From an uncultured Gammaproteobacteria bacterium (GTDB taxonomy: Bacteria > Pseudomonadota > Gammaproteobacteria > Pseudomonadales > Ketobacteraceae), in NCBI GenBank assembly GCA_913063125.1, contig CAJXZM010000039.1, forward strand, positions 1 through 42,112: a stretch of 42,112 nt of DNA, written 5' to 3'. Positions within the stretch are counted from its first letter, which is position 1. The number at the start of each line of letters is the position of its first letter. Made by a program: the position numbers and the translations under genes. The notes below the pieces were generated by a model, which saw only the letters and a program-made list of their open reading frames with translations, was not told the origin of the DNA and did not search any database. Positions 1 through 7,960 of this stretch are shown here, in pieces.

Positions 1-656
1 AATTTAAATTTTAGGGTAGCCTCAACTTTCATCAATGAATACGAGCCCTTGGTATTGACTACTGCAGAAGCTGCATATGTTTGAACGGCTTCACCTCGAT
101 AGCGAAGCTTATGATTCCACATAACTTCGTAACCATTTTTTGGTATAGGAAAAGGTACGGCACCGATACTGCCGTCGACTCCTTCTCCCGAGTCAACCAA
201 TTTTGCCGATACAGCATTGTGTTTTGCGGTTTTATAGACCTTGTCTGGGTAAGTTGCTGTTCTTCTGGTTTGATAAACTTTGAGGTAGAATTTTGGGTTG
301 TTTTTCAGGAATAGTTTGTGGCCCTCACTTAATAGAGAGTCATATTCAGATGCGTTGCTTGAGTTAATGGAAAAAAACGATTTGTCATCGGGGAACGGAT
401 TCGGGTGATGATCACCAGAACTAAAGCTTCCGATTGCTTTCGGCGTTACATTTTTCCATTCTGGTATACTTCCATCCTTATTTCCTGCGCGCACTGCTCC
501 AATGGGGGTTAGATTTGCACCAAGGCGAGCGGCCTCAGTTTCACTGACCGCTGCCATCGATGTTTGCACAACTGAAGTTTGCATAACTGAAGCGCATAAT
601 AAAAAAGCTAATATTGAATTCTTTCTTACCATCTTGATCAAGTTTTTGATTATCAT
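1..656 (-). CDS. DUF1329 family periplasmic/outer-membrane-associated protein, 3' end cut by window edge
   Basis: Reading leftward from an ATG at 656, the frame stays open for about 218 codons to the window edge, so the C-terminus is missing. The start reads MIIKNLIKM; a second in-frame ATG at 632 gives MVRKNSILAFLL and a cleaner signal peptide ending near SMAA. Neither start has a strong ribosome site. The mature part begins SETEAARLGANLTPIGA and continues with AGNKDGSIPEW, which is the usual opening of DUF1329 proteins. In known genomes DUF1329 proteins are commonly encoded beside DUF1302 outer-membrane proteins, and here the DUF1302 gene ends 41 bases upstream, so the two are likely in one operon. 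The exact function is not established; export or uptake of hydrophobic compounds is an inference. Small rightward frames here are antisense shadows. Confidence 0.85.
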   Translation of the reverse strand, partial: MIIKNLIKMVRKNSILAFLLCASVMQTSVVQTSMAAVSETEAARLGANLTPIGAVRAGNKDGSIPEWKNVTPKAIGSFSSGDHHPNPFPDDKSFFSINSSNASEYDSLLSEGHKLFLKNNPKFYLKVYQTRRTATYPDKVYKTAKHNAVSAKLVDSGEGVDGSIGAVPFPIPKNGYEVMWNHKLRYRGEAVQTYAASAVVNTKGSYSLMKVEATLKFK

Positions 657-697
657 TTCAACTTATCTCTTAATTATTTTTATTCGATAATTATTTG

Positions 698-2863
698 TTA
701 GAACGAGTGACTCAATGTCAGAGAAACAAAATCTCTATCGTGCAATAAATTACGTTTAGGATTGCCACTAAGGTTTGTGTAATCAATGGATAATTTGGTG
801 GTTCCCTGGTATTCCGCACTAAGTCCTAAACGAATAATTTTATTACCTTCAGTAAACCCCATTGCATTAGTCGGAGCGACTCCGGAAACATCATGCTTGA
901 ACGTTAGGGACGGTTGGAGTGTAAAATAACCGAGAATACCTGGATAATCAGCTTGTAATCGTAGCGCATACCCCCAGGAAAAAGCATCAGACCAGGTATC
1001 GCGATCACAACAAGGAAGGCCACGTACTGGCAGTAATGCATTAGCAGCACCGCGACCCTCTGTGCCCGGGGTTAATAATCGCAACTCGTCATACTCAGGA
1101 TGATCTATAATATAGGTGGCTCCAACTTCAGCGATAGCCAGCAGTTGATCTGTCTTCAACCATGACGCGGGAAAAGTGTGAGCAAATAATAGATTAGCTT
1201 TTACGATGTCTCTCATAATATAAGCGTCCAGTTCATCCCCAGACAAAGGATCCAGTAAATCAACTTGATAGGCAGGAAAGCAAGGGCGATCAGTTTGACA
1301 ATTATTACCTTCATTAGGGTCATCTCTAAAATCACTGGTCGGTTGAGTCGCCAACCAGTCTGCCATTCCTCCGGTTCCAATCAACGGTAATATCTCCGAT
1401 TGTAGCGCAGAGAATATCAGTGGTAAATTGACATTATCCGAAGCTAGAATTCGAGCGAGGTCTCCGCCATGTGCTTCGTCGTAGAAGAGAAGGTTAAGCA
1501 AGTTGCCAACGGCTGCTCCCAGAAGTTCAGATATATCGATTGTTAGTGGTACATCTTTACGATAAGTGAATTCCCCGGATATTGATGACCCCCATGGCGC
1601 CACTGTGTTAAAGCTAAGACCGAAAAGCTCCAGATCTTCAATGTATTGTAAAAAATACTTGGCTTGTAAAAAGTCAGGGACGGTAGTATCTGGGATACCT
1701 TCACGGCCACCTAAGACAGGGTTAGGGTCATGATATCGCATATAATAAGCCGAAAACTCTGTGTAATTGAGAGAGGGGACTAACCAAGATAACTTTAGGC
1801 CAAACTGACCTTGGTCGCGTGCGAGGTGATCTTCGTCACGCGCGACGCAGATTTTGCTTTCGCTAGAATCTGGAACCATCCCGCCGTTTATACAAATTTG
1901 GTCACCTCCTTCCCCAATAATATCTGTGAAGCTGAAATAACTACCGACAGGAGGAAAAACATTGGGTTTCCACTCATTCTTTACATAGAATTCGGCGGAG
2001 ATATTCTCAGTCATACCGAAAAAGACTAACAAACTTTGGGTTGGTATACTGCCTTGTTTCAAATCAAAACCAGATAATATCAGTTGGTTAAAGTCTAAAG
2101 GGGTCTGGTAGGCGCTCATGCCGGAGATAAATCCACTCTCACCCCAGCTAATGACTTGTTTTCCGAATCTAATAGACACCGGGTGATCATGAAGAAAGAA
2201 GTCTAAATCCCCATAGAGATCCAGCACACGCATATCGCTACCGACGAGTTCCTTGGATTCATCACTAAGTTCATGGTGGGGTAGATTCTCGTTTTCAATG
2301 TAATCATCGTAGAAAAATAGTAATCCAGTCGTAAGTCCGAATGACTCACCTTGAAGTTTAATTTCATGAAACGATCGGAATTGTTTTGAAAATAAACCCT
2401 TATCGAAATTTAAATTGCCATTGTCCGAGTTCTCATCGTAAGCCCCAGGCCCTCCATCAGGAAAATAGGGGACCCAGCAGGCGGAAGCCCCGGAAACGCT
2501 GATACCCGCTTCTTCACAAATACTGAGGTCCGCCGAAATGTAGCGTCCAGGTAAGGTTTCACCAGGTTCAGGTAATCCATTGGTTCCTAGGTTTTCACTC
2601 GCGACGGGAGGAAAGAACCTAAGGCTCGATATGGGATCCCCTATTTGTATAAGGTTTCCAGTATTGCCATAGGAAATATTGTTTTCATCACGCTCTTGCA
2701 CACGCCAACTCGAGCTTAACGAGAGACTATTGTTTATATCCAGGCTGAATTTATCGAACTGCCATTGAACCGCAAAGCTTGAGCGACTCATCAAACTTAC
2801 CAGGATGCTTACCAGGATACTTGCCGTGAGCAATAAATAATTAGAGCCCTTACCCCGGTACAT
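698..2863 (-). CDS. DUF1302 family outer-membrane protein
   Basis: A 721-residue predicted outer-membrane beta-barrel protein. I chose ATG 2863 (MYRGKGSNYLLL) because it has a good ribosome site (GAGG, six bases upstream) and gives a signal peptide ending near SRSSFA; the frame stays open further upstream, but that part overlaps the ceramidase gene and is not protein-like. The mature start VQWQFDKFSLDINNSLSLS and repeated amphipathic strands fit DUF1302. The last residues, LTLSHSF, end in phenylalanine as many Bam-dependent barrels do. The start overlaps the preceding ceramidase-like gene by 14 bases, so translation is probably coupled. The DUF1329 partner follows. Passage or handling of a lipid-like substrate across the outer membrane is inferred from the neighbours. 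Confidence 0.87.
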   Translation of the reverse strand: MYRGKGSNYLLLTASILVSILVSLMSRSSFAVQWQFDKFSLDINNSLSLSSSWRVQERDENNISYGNTGNLIQIGDPISSLRFFPPVASENLGTNGLPEPGETLPGRYISADLSICEEAGISVSGASACWVPYFPDGGPGAYDENSDNGNLNFDKGLFSKQFRSFHEIKLQGESFGLTTGLLFFYDDYIENENLPHHELSDESKELVGSDMRVLDLYGDLDFFLHDHPVSIRFGKQVISWGESGFISGMSAYQTPLDFNQLILSGFDLKQGSIPTQSLLVFFGMTENISAEFYVKNEWKPNVFPPVGSYFSFTDIIGEGGDQICINGGMVPDSSESKICVARDEDHLARDQGQFGLKLSWLVPSLNYTEFSAYYMRYHDPNPVLGGREGIPDTTVPDFLQAKYFLQYIEDLELFGLSFNTVAPWGSSISGEFTYRKDVPLTIDISELLGAAVGNLLNLLFYDEAHGGDLARILASDNVNLPLIFSALQSEILPLIGTGGMADWLATQPTSDFRDDPNEGNNCQTDRPCFPAYQVDLLDPLSGDELDAYIMRDIVKANLLFAHTFPASWLKTDQLLAIAEVGATYIIDHPEYDELRLLTPGTEGRGAANALLPVRGLPCCDRDTWSDAFSWGYALRLQADYPGILGYFTLQPSLTFKHDVSGVAPTNAMGFTEGNKIIRLGLSAEYQGTTKLSIDYTNLSGNPKRNLLHDRDFVSLTLSHSF

Positions 2864-3578
2864 GATTGGCCTCATCGAAATTAAATTGACGATAAAACAA
2901 GAACAAGAAGCCAAGAGAAGTGGCAGCAAGAATATGCCATATGGCATGCCCCTGAATAAAATGATTTTTTGGATCGCAGAACACCCCTGAAACATCCGAG
3001 GCCGAAAAGCCACCTCCAACCCCCAAACTTAGTGCGGCCAACAATAGGTATTTATATTGGATGGTTTCCTGGGCTCGCTTATAGAGTACTAATTCCATAC
3101 CCACTACAGCAATAATTGAAAATAAAATCAGTGACTGAAAATAGATATCCAGCCAATAAAACAGAAACAAAAGAGCACTCATTCCACCGACATACGAATA
3201 AAAAATGGCTAATTGATTGTTTATGGTGATCAATCCCAACCTACGAAGATTCAAAATCAAGGGCAGAGCGACAAAAGCAAACATTGCCAGGAAATCTAGG
3301 AATTGAAAGACAAAAGTAAATGAAGCATGCCAAAGTAGAGAAGATACACCCACGAAAATAGCGGCTGTCCCAAACATTCTCATTGTCTTCTGTTCTTTCG
3401 TCACGGCTATAAACAAGATGCCCACAAAGATAAAGGCTAGGTTTGACCAGGTATTGGCTGGATTAACAACCCAACTGCAAAGATTTTCTTCACACCAATT
3501 AATATTGGGAGGCGCCATATTGCTCAGTTCCGACCATGGGCAATGGTCAGGCAGCTGCTCTACGATTCCTACAGGCAT
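2850..3578 (-). CDS. Alkaline-ceramidase-like (CREST superfamily) membrane hydrolase
   Basis: A 242-residue integral membrane protein with about seven hydrophobic segments. The N-terminal region WCEENLCSWVVNPANTWSNL matches the alkaline ceramidase family pattern. The CREST metal-site motifs are all visible: S-x3-H in SSLLWHAS (around residue 85), an Asp in QFLDFLAM, and H-x3-H in GHAIWH near residue 215. Family members hydrolyse amide bonds of ceramides or related lipids at a zinc site in the membrane. The start has a very strong ribosome site (AGGAGGGG). It is the first gene of the leftward operon and its end overlaps the DUF1302 gene. With a sphingosine-phosphate-lyase-like gene on the other arm, release of a sphingoid base from ceramide is the best guess; the substrate is not proven. 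Confidence 0.83.
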   Translation of the reverse strand: MPVGIVEQLPDHCPWSELSNMAPPNINWCEENLCSWVVNPANTWSNLAFIFVGILFIAVTKEQKTMRMFGTAAIFVGVSSLLWHASFTFVFQFLDFLAMFAFVALPLILNLRRLGLITINNQLAIFYSYVGGMSALLFLFYWLDIYFQSLILFSIIAVVGMELVLYKRAQETIQYKYLLLAALSLGVGGGFSASDVSGVFCDPKNHFIQGHAIWHILAATSLGFLFLFYRQFNFDEANHVPG

Positions 3579-3635
3579 ATTCCCCTCCTGAGGCCTTTGA
3601 TTGACGACCTCTAAAACTGAGTTATTGATATTTTT

Positions 3636-3659
3636 ATTATTCTACATATGTGGAATTGT
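3636..3659. promoter_or_regulatory. Second, imperfect copy of the TetR-type operator
   Basis: The sequence ATTATTCTACATATGTGGAA repeats the core of the perfect palindrome next to it with two changes in the right arm. The two CATATG centres lie 28 bases apart. It sits over the expected transcription start of the leftward ceramidase operon, a typical place for repression. Confidence 0.7.
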
Positions 3660-3692
3660 TGACATTATTCTACATATGTAGAATAATGTCAA
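3659..3692. promoter_or_regulatory. 34-bp perfect palindrome: TetR operator with divergent sigma-70 promoters
   Basis: Bases 3659-3692 are an exact 34-bp palindrome centred on CATATG. Each strand reads TTGACA, a 17-base spacer, then AATAAT, which is a near-consensus sigma-70 promoter. The operator core (TTCTACATATGTAGAA) lies in the spacer of both promoters. Predicted starts are near 3694 rightward and 3657 leftward. A TetR dimer bound here would shut off both operons, including its own gene. Confidence 0.85.
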
Positions 3693-3748
3693 GCCATCGA
3701 TCTGATGATTTATTAAAGCCGACGGTTAAATAAGGAGCTAAATACAGT

Positions 3749-4456
3749 ATGTCTGTTGAAACAAAGAACGCGCCTCAAATTAAAACTATGAATGAAACTA
3801 ACAAAAATCGAAAAGACATTGAGATTAGCGCGAAAGGGAAACAGAGAAAAAAAGAAATCATCGAGGCTACGCTAGAAGTTATCGTCCATTCGGGTGTCCA
3901 AGGGGTAACACATAGGGCCGTGGCACTGGAAGCGGGTGTGCAACTGCGCCTGACGACTTACTACTTTAAGGATAAAGAAGATCTGATTAATGAAGCCTTC
4001 ATTCATTTTGTAGAGGAAGGTAAATTCTTGATGGCAGGTTTTCTTGAGCTTGCTTACGAACATTTAGAACAGTTCAGCGTATTGGAAAAAAATAATCTCA
4101 CCAGTAAAAACAGGAAAAACATCTACGAGACGTTTAGCGCTTTGGCAAGTGAATTTTTAATTCACAATCTTAAACACGAACGAGATCATATTGCTGTGCA
4201 GCAGGCTTTTCTCAATGAGGCAATAAAAAACCCACTGGTAAGAGAGCTCCACAAGAACCATAGAAAGAGATTAATAGATAATGTGACTGATCTCTGCAGT
4301 ATCGCTAACAAAAAGGACCCTGAAATAGATGCGGAGATTTTTGTTAACGCATTTGAAAAAATGGAACATGAAGGTATCTGCACTCCGGTCAACAAACTCG
4401 ACAAGAAAAAATACCAAGCAATGGTTCACAAGTTGATTTTTTGGATGATTATGTAA
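3749..4456 (+). CDS. TetR family transcriptional regulator
   Basis: A 235-residue regulator. A charged N-terminal stretch of about 30 residues precedes the TetR DNA-binding domain: KEIIEATLEVIVHSGVQGV, THRAVALEAGV, then LRLTTYYFKDKEDLINEAF (roughly residues 32-85). The C-terminal ligand domain is helical and not recognisable further. An upstream GGAG lies 11 bases before the ATG, a little far. The gene starts about 55 bases after the predicted promoter in the 34-bp palindrome and its stop overlaps the next ATG (TAATG), so it is co-expressed with the permease and lyase and probably autoregulated. The inducer may be a sphingoid base or fatty acid, by inference from the genes it flanks. Confidence 0.9.
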   Translation: MSVETKNAPQIKTMNETNKNRKDIEISAKGKQRKKEIIEATLEVIVHSGVQGVTHRAVALEAGVQLRLTTYYFKDKEDLINEAFIHFVEEGKFLMAGFLELAYEHLEQFSVLEKNNLTSKNRKNIYETFSALASEFLIHNLKHERDHIAVQQAFLNEAIKNPLVRELHKNHRKRLIDNVTDLCSIANKKDPEIDAEIFVNAFEKMEHEGICTPVNKLDKKKYQAMVHKLIFWMIM

Positions 4457-5643
4457 TGGTAACCATATGTCTAAGCTTGGTTTATTTTCTTGCGGTACCA
4501 GCCTTGGCACTTTATGCGTGTCATAAGGTACAATTTTTCGATCGTATCGGCGCTGTCATCTTGTGCTATCTGGCAGGAATCCTTGGTAGCTATATGAGTA
4601 GCTATATATTCGTCGATGCTCCTACGGTCACCTCTACCGCTACGCTGGCAGACTTTAAAGAAAATATAATGTCGATTTGCGTGGCTTTGGCCTTACCGCT
4701 TATGCTGTTTTCCTCCGACATCAAAAGCTGGTTGCAACTTGCACCTCGGACGCTTATCGCCATGTGCTCGGCAATAGTTGCTGTTGTATTTTGTAGTTAT
4801 ATCGCCGGCGCGTTGTGGCAAGATGACATTGATTCCATTTCAAAGATAGTCGGTCTGAACATTGCACTTTATGTTGGCGGGACCCCTAATCTGGCGGCAT
4901 TAAAGGATGCGTTGGATGTCGATAACAATATATTTTTACAGATCCATCTTTATGACACTCTAGTCTCTGCAGGGTATTTGTTATTTGTAACCTCCATCGC
5001 CCAGCGTATATTTCTACTATGGCTACCTCCGTTCAAGCCTACTGCCAATCCCGATAAAGACACAGAATCGATCACTCAGGAATCAAAGCATAACTACAGA
5101 AAACTATTAAACCGAACGGCATTATCAGCGTTGACCCCGGCTGTGATTCTCGCCATTTCCATTGTTGGTGGATCAGTGGTTTTCGCAGACTTATTTCCTG
5201 ATTCGGTAAAAATGTCAGCAATCATGATTGCTTTGACCTTATTAAGTCTCGGTGCCTCCTTGTCGAAGCCTATACGCAACATACCCCACAGTTTCGAATT
5301 AGGTATGTATATTATTCTTGTTTTCTGTGTCGTAGTTGGCTCTATGATCAACGGCGATCTGATTCCTAGCCTTGATAGCGATATGCTCGCATTTGTCATG
5401 TTTGTGGTTTTCGGATCGTTATTAATTCATGCAACGGCCTGTGCGCTGATGAAAATCGATGTGGATACTTTTCTAGTCACTTCAGTAGCAACAATATGTT
5501 CTCCACCTTTTGTTCCGATGCTGGCGGTAGCACTTAATAATCAACAATTACTATTATCCGGCATGACTGCTGGAGTCATCGGCTACGCTCTAGGTGGAGT
5601 GTTAGGTATCAGTTTATCCCAATTATTTGGTTTTCTAATTTAA
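4456..5643 (+). CDS. DUF819 family integral membrane protein (predicted permease)
   Basis: A 395-residue protein with about ten or eleven membrane segments. It matches the DUF819 family (YjcL-like): LPLMLFSSDIKSWLQLAPRT, GGTPNLAALKDALDV, and a C-terminal half repeating the same fold. I chose the ATG at 4456, which overlaps the TetR stop codon in TAATG and points to translational coupling; a TTG at 4441 in the same frame is possible but lacks a ribosome site. A charged cytoplasmic linker occurs around residues 190-220. The family's transport substrate is unknown. Being between a TetR regulator and a lyase, it may move a substrate or product of the pathway. Confidence 0.82.
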   Translation: MVTICLSLVYFLAVPALALYACHKVQFFDRIGAVILCYLAGILGSYMSSYIFVDAPTVTSTATLADFKENIMSICVALALPLMLFSSDIKSWLQLAPRTLIAMCSAIVAVVFCSYIAGALWQDDIDSISKIVGLNIALYVGGTPNLAALKDALDVDNNIFLQIHLYDTLVSAGYLLFVTSIAQRIFLLWLPPFKPTANPDKDTESITQESKHNYRKLLNRTALSALTPAVILAISIVGGSVVFADLFPDSVKMSAIMIALTLLSLGASLSKPIRNIPHSFELGMYIILVFCVVVGSMINGDLIPSLDSDMLAFVMFVVFGSLLIHATACALMKIDVDTFLVTSVATICSPPFVPMLAVALNNQQLLLSGMTAGVIGYALGGVLGISLSQLFGFLI

Positions 5644-5674
5644 ACGACGAGTAATATTATTCGAGGAGATTGTT

Positions 5675-7150
5675 ATGTCAGCAATTCGTTTCAATGGTTC
5701 ACTGCCCCTAACCGGCCACGATCGAGAAATGTTATTGTCGGAGATGCATGCGACAAAGCAAAAGGATGCCAATTGGAGAGAGGGAAAAACCTGGAGTCTT
5801 GTTTATCACAAAGATCAGCAACATGAGGCTTTTATCAAGCAAGCATACTCCAATTATTTTTCTGAAAATTATATGAATCCAATGGCGTTTCCTAGCCTGC
5901 GTCGCTATGAACATGAAGTGGTTCGAATGTGTGCGAATTTGCTGGGTGGTGATTCCGATGTTGTTGGCACGATAACCTCAGGGGGAACTGAAAGTATTCT
6001 TCTGGCTATCAAAGCTTACAGAGATCGTGCACGTGAAAAGCGTAAATTCTTGCGTAGGCCGAATATGATTGTTCCGAAGACAGTGCACGTGGCATTCGAT
6101 AAGGCCGCTCATTATTTCGATGTTGATATCATTCGTGCTCCGCTCGACGAGAATATGTGTGTTGATACCATAGCGGTTGAAAAACTTATTAATCGCAACA
6201 CCATTTTGCTAATTGGATCTGCACCTAATTATCCTTACGGGACCGTAGATGACATAACCGCATTAGGAAGACTGGCAAAAAAATTCAAACTTCCTTTACA
6301 TGTGGATGCATGCGTGGGTGGTTTTATGTTGCCCTTTGTTAGGGAACTAGGACAGGATGTTCCAGCGTTTGATTTTAAGATTCCTGAGGTTACATCGATG
6401 TCTGTAGATGTTCATAAGTATGGTTACGCTGCTAAGGGCGCATCGGTGATTCTATACAAAAATATGGATTATCTTAAATATCAGTTTGTTGTTTGTAGCG
6501 ATTGGTGTGGTGGCGTTTATGCATCCCCAACACTTCATGGAACTCGATCAGGAGGTTCAGTCGCCGCTGCCTGGGCTGCGATGAATAGCATTGGCCACAC
6601 CGGTTACGTTGATCTAGCAAGGGAAACCATGTCGATCACTGAGAAATTAATGCTGGGTATTAATGCCATTGATGGTTTGGAAGTTATAGGTAATCCAAAA
6701 ATGACAATATTCGCCTACCTTTCCAAGGATGAAAAGCTAAATGTCTTCGCCGTCGCTGATTTAATGGAGAAAAAAGGCTGGCATATCGATAGGCAACAAA
6801 AACCAAATTCTCTTCATGCGATGGTAACCATTAATCACAAAATGCATTACCAGAAATATCTCGATGATTTGAGAGAGGCCGTGTCGATTGCAAGACAACA
6901 GCCCGACCTGGCTCAGCAAGGCAATGCTGCAATGTATGGTATGGTAGCCCAGGTGCCTTTGCGCGGCTTGGTAAAGAACAATGTGCTGAAAATGATGGAA
7001 ACCATGTATAGCAGTGAAAACAACACGTTTGGTAGTAGCCTCGACAGTATCGGAAACAACAAGGTTATAGATCTCGGTGTTAAGATGCTTGCATCATATA
7101 GTAAGGCTAAAAACCGTTTAAACGGATTGCTAAATGGCATAAAAGGATAA
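5675..7150 (+). CDS. Sphingosine-1-phosphate-lyase-like PLP-dependent enzyme
   Basis: A 491-residue group II PLP decarboxylase-type enzyme most like sphingosine-1-phosphate lyase, which splits phosphorylated sphingoid bases into a long-chain aldehyde and phosphoethanolamine. Visible motifs: TSGGTES (101-107), the cofactor-binding HVDA (Asp211), and VTSMSVDVHKYGYAAKGASV with the Schiff-base lysine at Lys248, then the family's GGVYASPTLHGTRSGG. The length fits bacterial members; it lacks the N-terminal membrane anchor of eukaryotic ones. A strong GGAGA ribosome site precedes the ATG. It is the last gene of the TetR operon, 31 bases after the permease. Other group II decarboxylases are possible, but the G-V-Y and HKYG contexts favour the lyase. 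No sphingosine kinase is seen in the window. Confidence 0.85.
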   Translation: MSAIRFNGSLPLTGHDREMLLSEMHATKQKDANWREGKTWSLVYHKDQQHEAFIKQAYSNYFSENYMNPMAFPSLRRYEHEVVRMCANLLGGDSDVVGTITSGGTESILLAIKAYRDRAREKRKFLRRPNMIVPKTVHVAFDKAAHYFDVDIIRAPLDENMCVDTIAVEKLINRNTILLIGSAPNYPYGTVDDITALGRLAKKFKLPLHVDACVGGFMLPFVRELGQDVPAFDFKIPEVTSMSVDVHKYGYAAKGASVILYKNMDYLKYQFVVCSDWCGGVYASPTLHGTRSGGSVAAAWAAMNSIGHTGYVDLARETMSITEKLMLGINAIDGLEVIGNPKMTIFAYLSKDEKLNVFAVADLMEKKGWHIDRQQKPNSLHAMVTINHKMHYQKYLDDLREAVSIARQQPDLAQQGNAAMYGMVAQVPLRGLVKNNVLKMMETMYSSENNTFGSSLDSIGNNKVIDLGVKMLASYSKAKNRLNGLLNGIKG

Positions 7151-7180
7151 AAGCACACCAAAAGAGCGTGTACTTTCTTT

Positions 7181-7212
7181 CTTAAGGCATTCTTAATGTC
7201 CTTTGTTATAGT
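7181..7212 (+). promoter_or_regulatory. PmrA-like box and promoter of the two-component operon
   Basis: CTTAAG (7181-7186), five bases, CTTAAT (7192-7197) fits the known PmrA box YTTAAK-N5-YTTAAK exactly. TATAGT at 7207-7212 serves as -10, so the box overlies the -35 region. The implied start near 7219 leaves a short leader before the regulator's ATG at 7244 and suggests autoregulation. Confidence 0.78.
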
Positions 7213-7243
7213 ATCGGTAGGACTATTCATATCGGACTCATCT

Positions 7244-7960
7244 ATGCGAATTCTAATTGTCGAAGACGATGCAGAGCTATCAACCTCGATGGCCGAGTTT
7301 CTTGAACTACAAGGCGCTGAGTGTGACTTTGCCTATAACGGGCTAAGCGGAGTAGAGCTTGCGACAGAAACGAGCTTTGATGTCATTTTATTAGACCTAA
7401 TGCTACCTAAACTCGACGGTTTTGATGCCTGCTCTGAGATGCGGCGACGTGGCTGCTCAACTCCTGTACTGATGCTCACTGCCATGGACACTACTGAAGA
7501 TCAGTTAGACGGATTCCGTGCGGGGGTTGACGACTATGTAGTTAAGCCCTGCTCTATGCCTTTGCTCTGGGCCAGAATTGGTGCTTTGATTAAACGAAGT
7601 CAAAATCAGCAAGCACTGCATCATCTCGGTCCCCTGGAGATCAATGTCGAATCGAGAAACTTAAAGCGAAATGGCAAAGCCATATCACTGACCCCAACAG
7701 AGTGGCGGATTTTAGAGGTATTACTTCGCCATAGCCCCAAGGTAGTATCGCGATCTGATATCGAAAATTCTGTTTGGCCAGACCAGGAGCCTGACCCAGG
7801 AAGGTTAAACGTGCACTTGCACTCCTTAAGAAAATCGCTCGATAAACCCTTCGACTACCCGCTCATCAAAACGGTTACCGGACTTGGTTTAAGCATCTCA
7901 GACGAAGATAAAATCCATGTTATTAAAGGGCAGAGTGACGAGGGGCCGAACAATGCCTAG
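7244..7960 (+). CDS. OmpR/PmrA-type response regulator
   Basis: A 238-residue DNA-binding response regulator. The receiver domain starts MRILIVEDD (acidic pocket Asp8/Asp9), has the phospho-acceptor Asp51 in VILLDLMLPKLDGF, and Lys101 in DDYVVKP. The C-terminal winged helix (about 130-230) carries SLTPTEWRILEVLLRH and VHLHSLRKSLDKP. I start at 7244 and not at the in-frame ATG at 7196, because 7196 lies inside the PmrA-like box and before the -10. The stop overlaps the kinase start by eight bases. Four copies of a PmrA-type box in this module suggest this protein is their activator. The signal could be cationic peptides or metals, as for PmrA/ParR relatives; that is inference. Confidence 0.92.
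   Translation: MRILIVEDDAELSTSMAEFLELQGAECDFAYNGLSGVELATETSFDVILLDLMLPKLDGFDACSEMRRRGCSTPVLMLTAMDTTEDQLDGFRAGVDDYVVKPCSMPLLWARIGALIKRSQNQQALHHLGPLEINVESRNLKRNGKAISLTPTEWRILEVLLRHSPKVVSRSDIENSVWPDQEPDPGRLNVHLHSLRKSLDKPFDYPLIKTVTGLGLSISDEDKIHVIKGQSDEGPNNA

Noticed and set aside
81..690. Two rightward open frames (81-314 and 502-690)
   Set aside because: Both are antisense to the DUF1329 gene, whose minus-strand reading is family-like from signal peptide to the window edge.
2864..3019. Longer N-terminus for the DUF1302 protein
   Set aside because: It lies in another frame of the ceramidase-like gene, lacks a ribosome site, and would bury the signal peptide.
7196..7243. Earlier start (ATG 7196) for the response regulator
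   Set aside because: It would place the start inside the PmrA-like box and upstream of the -10; the receiver domain begins at 7244.
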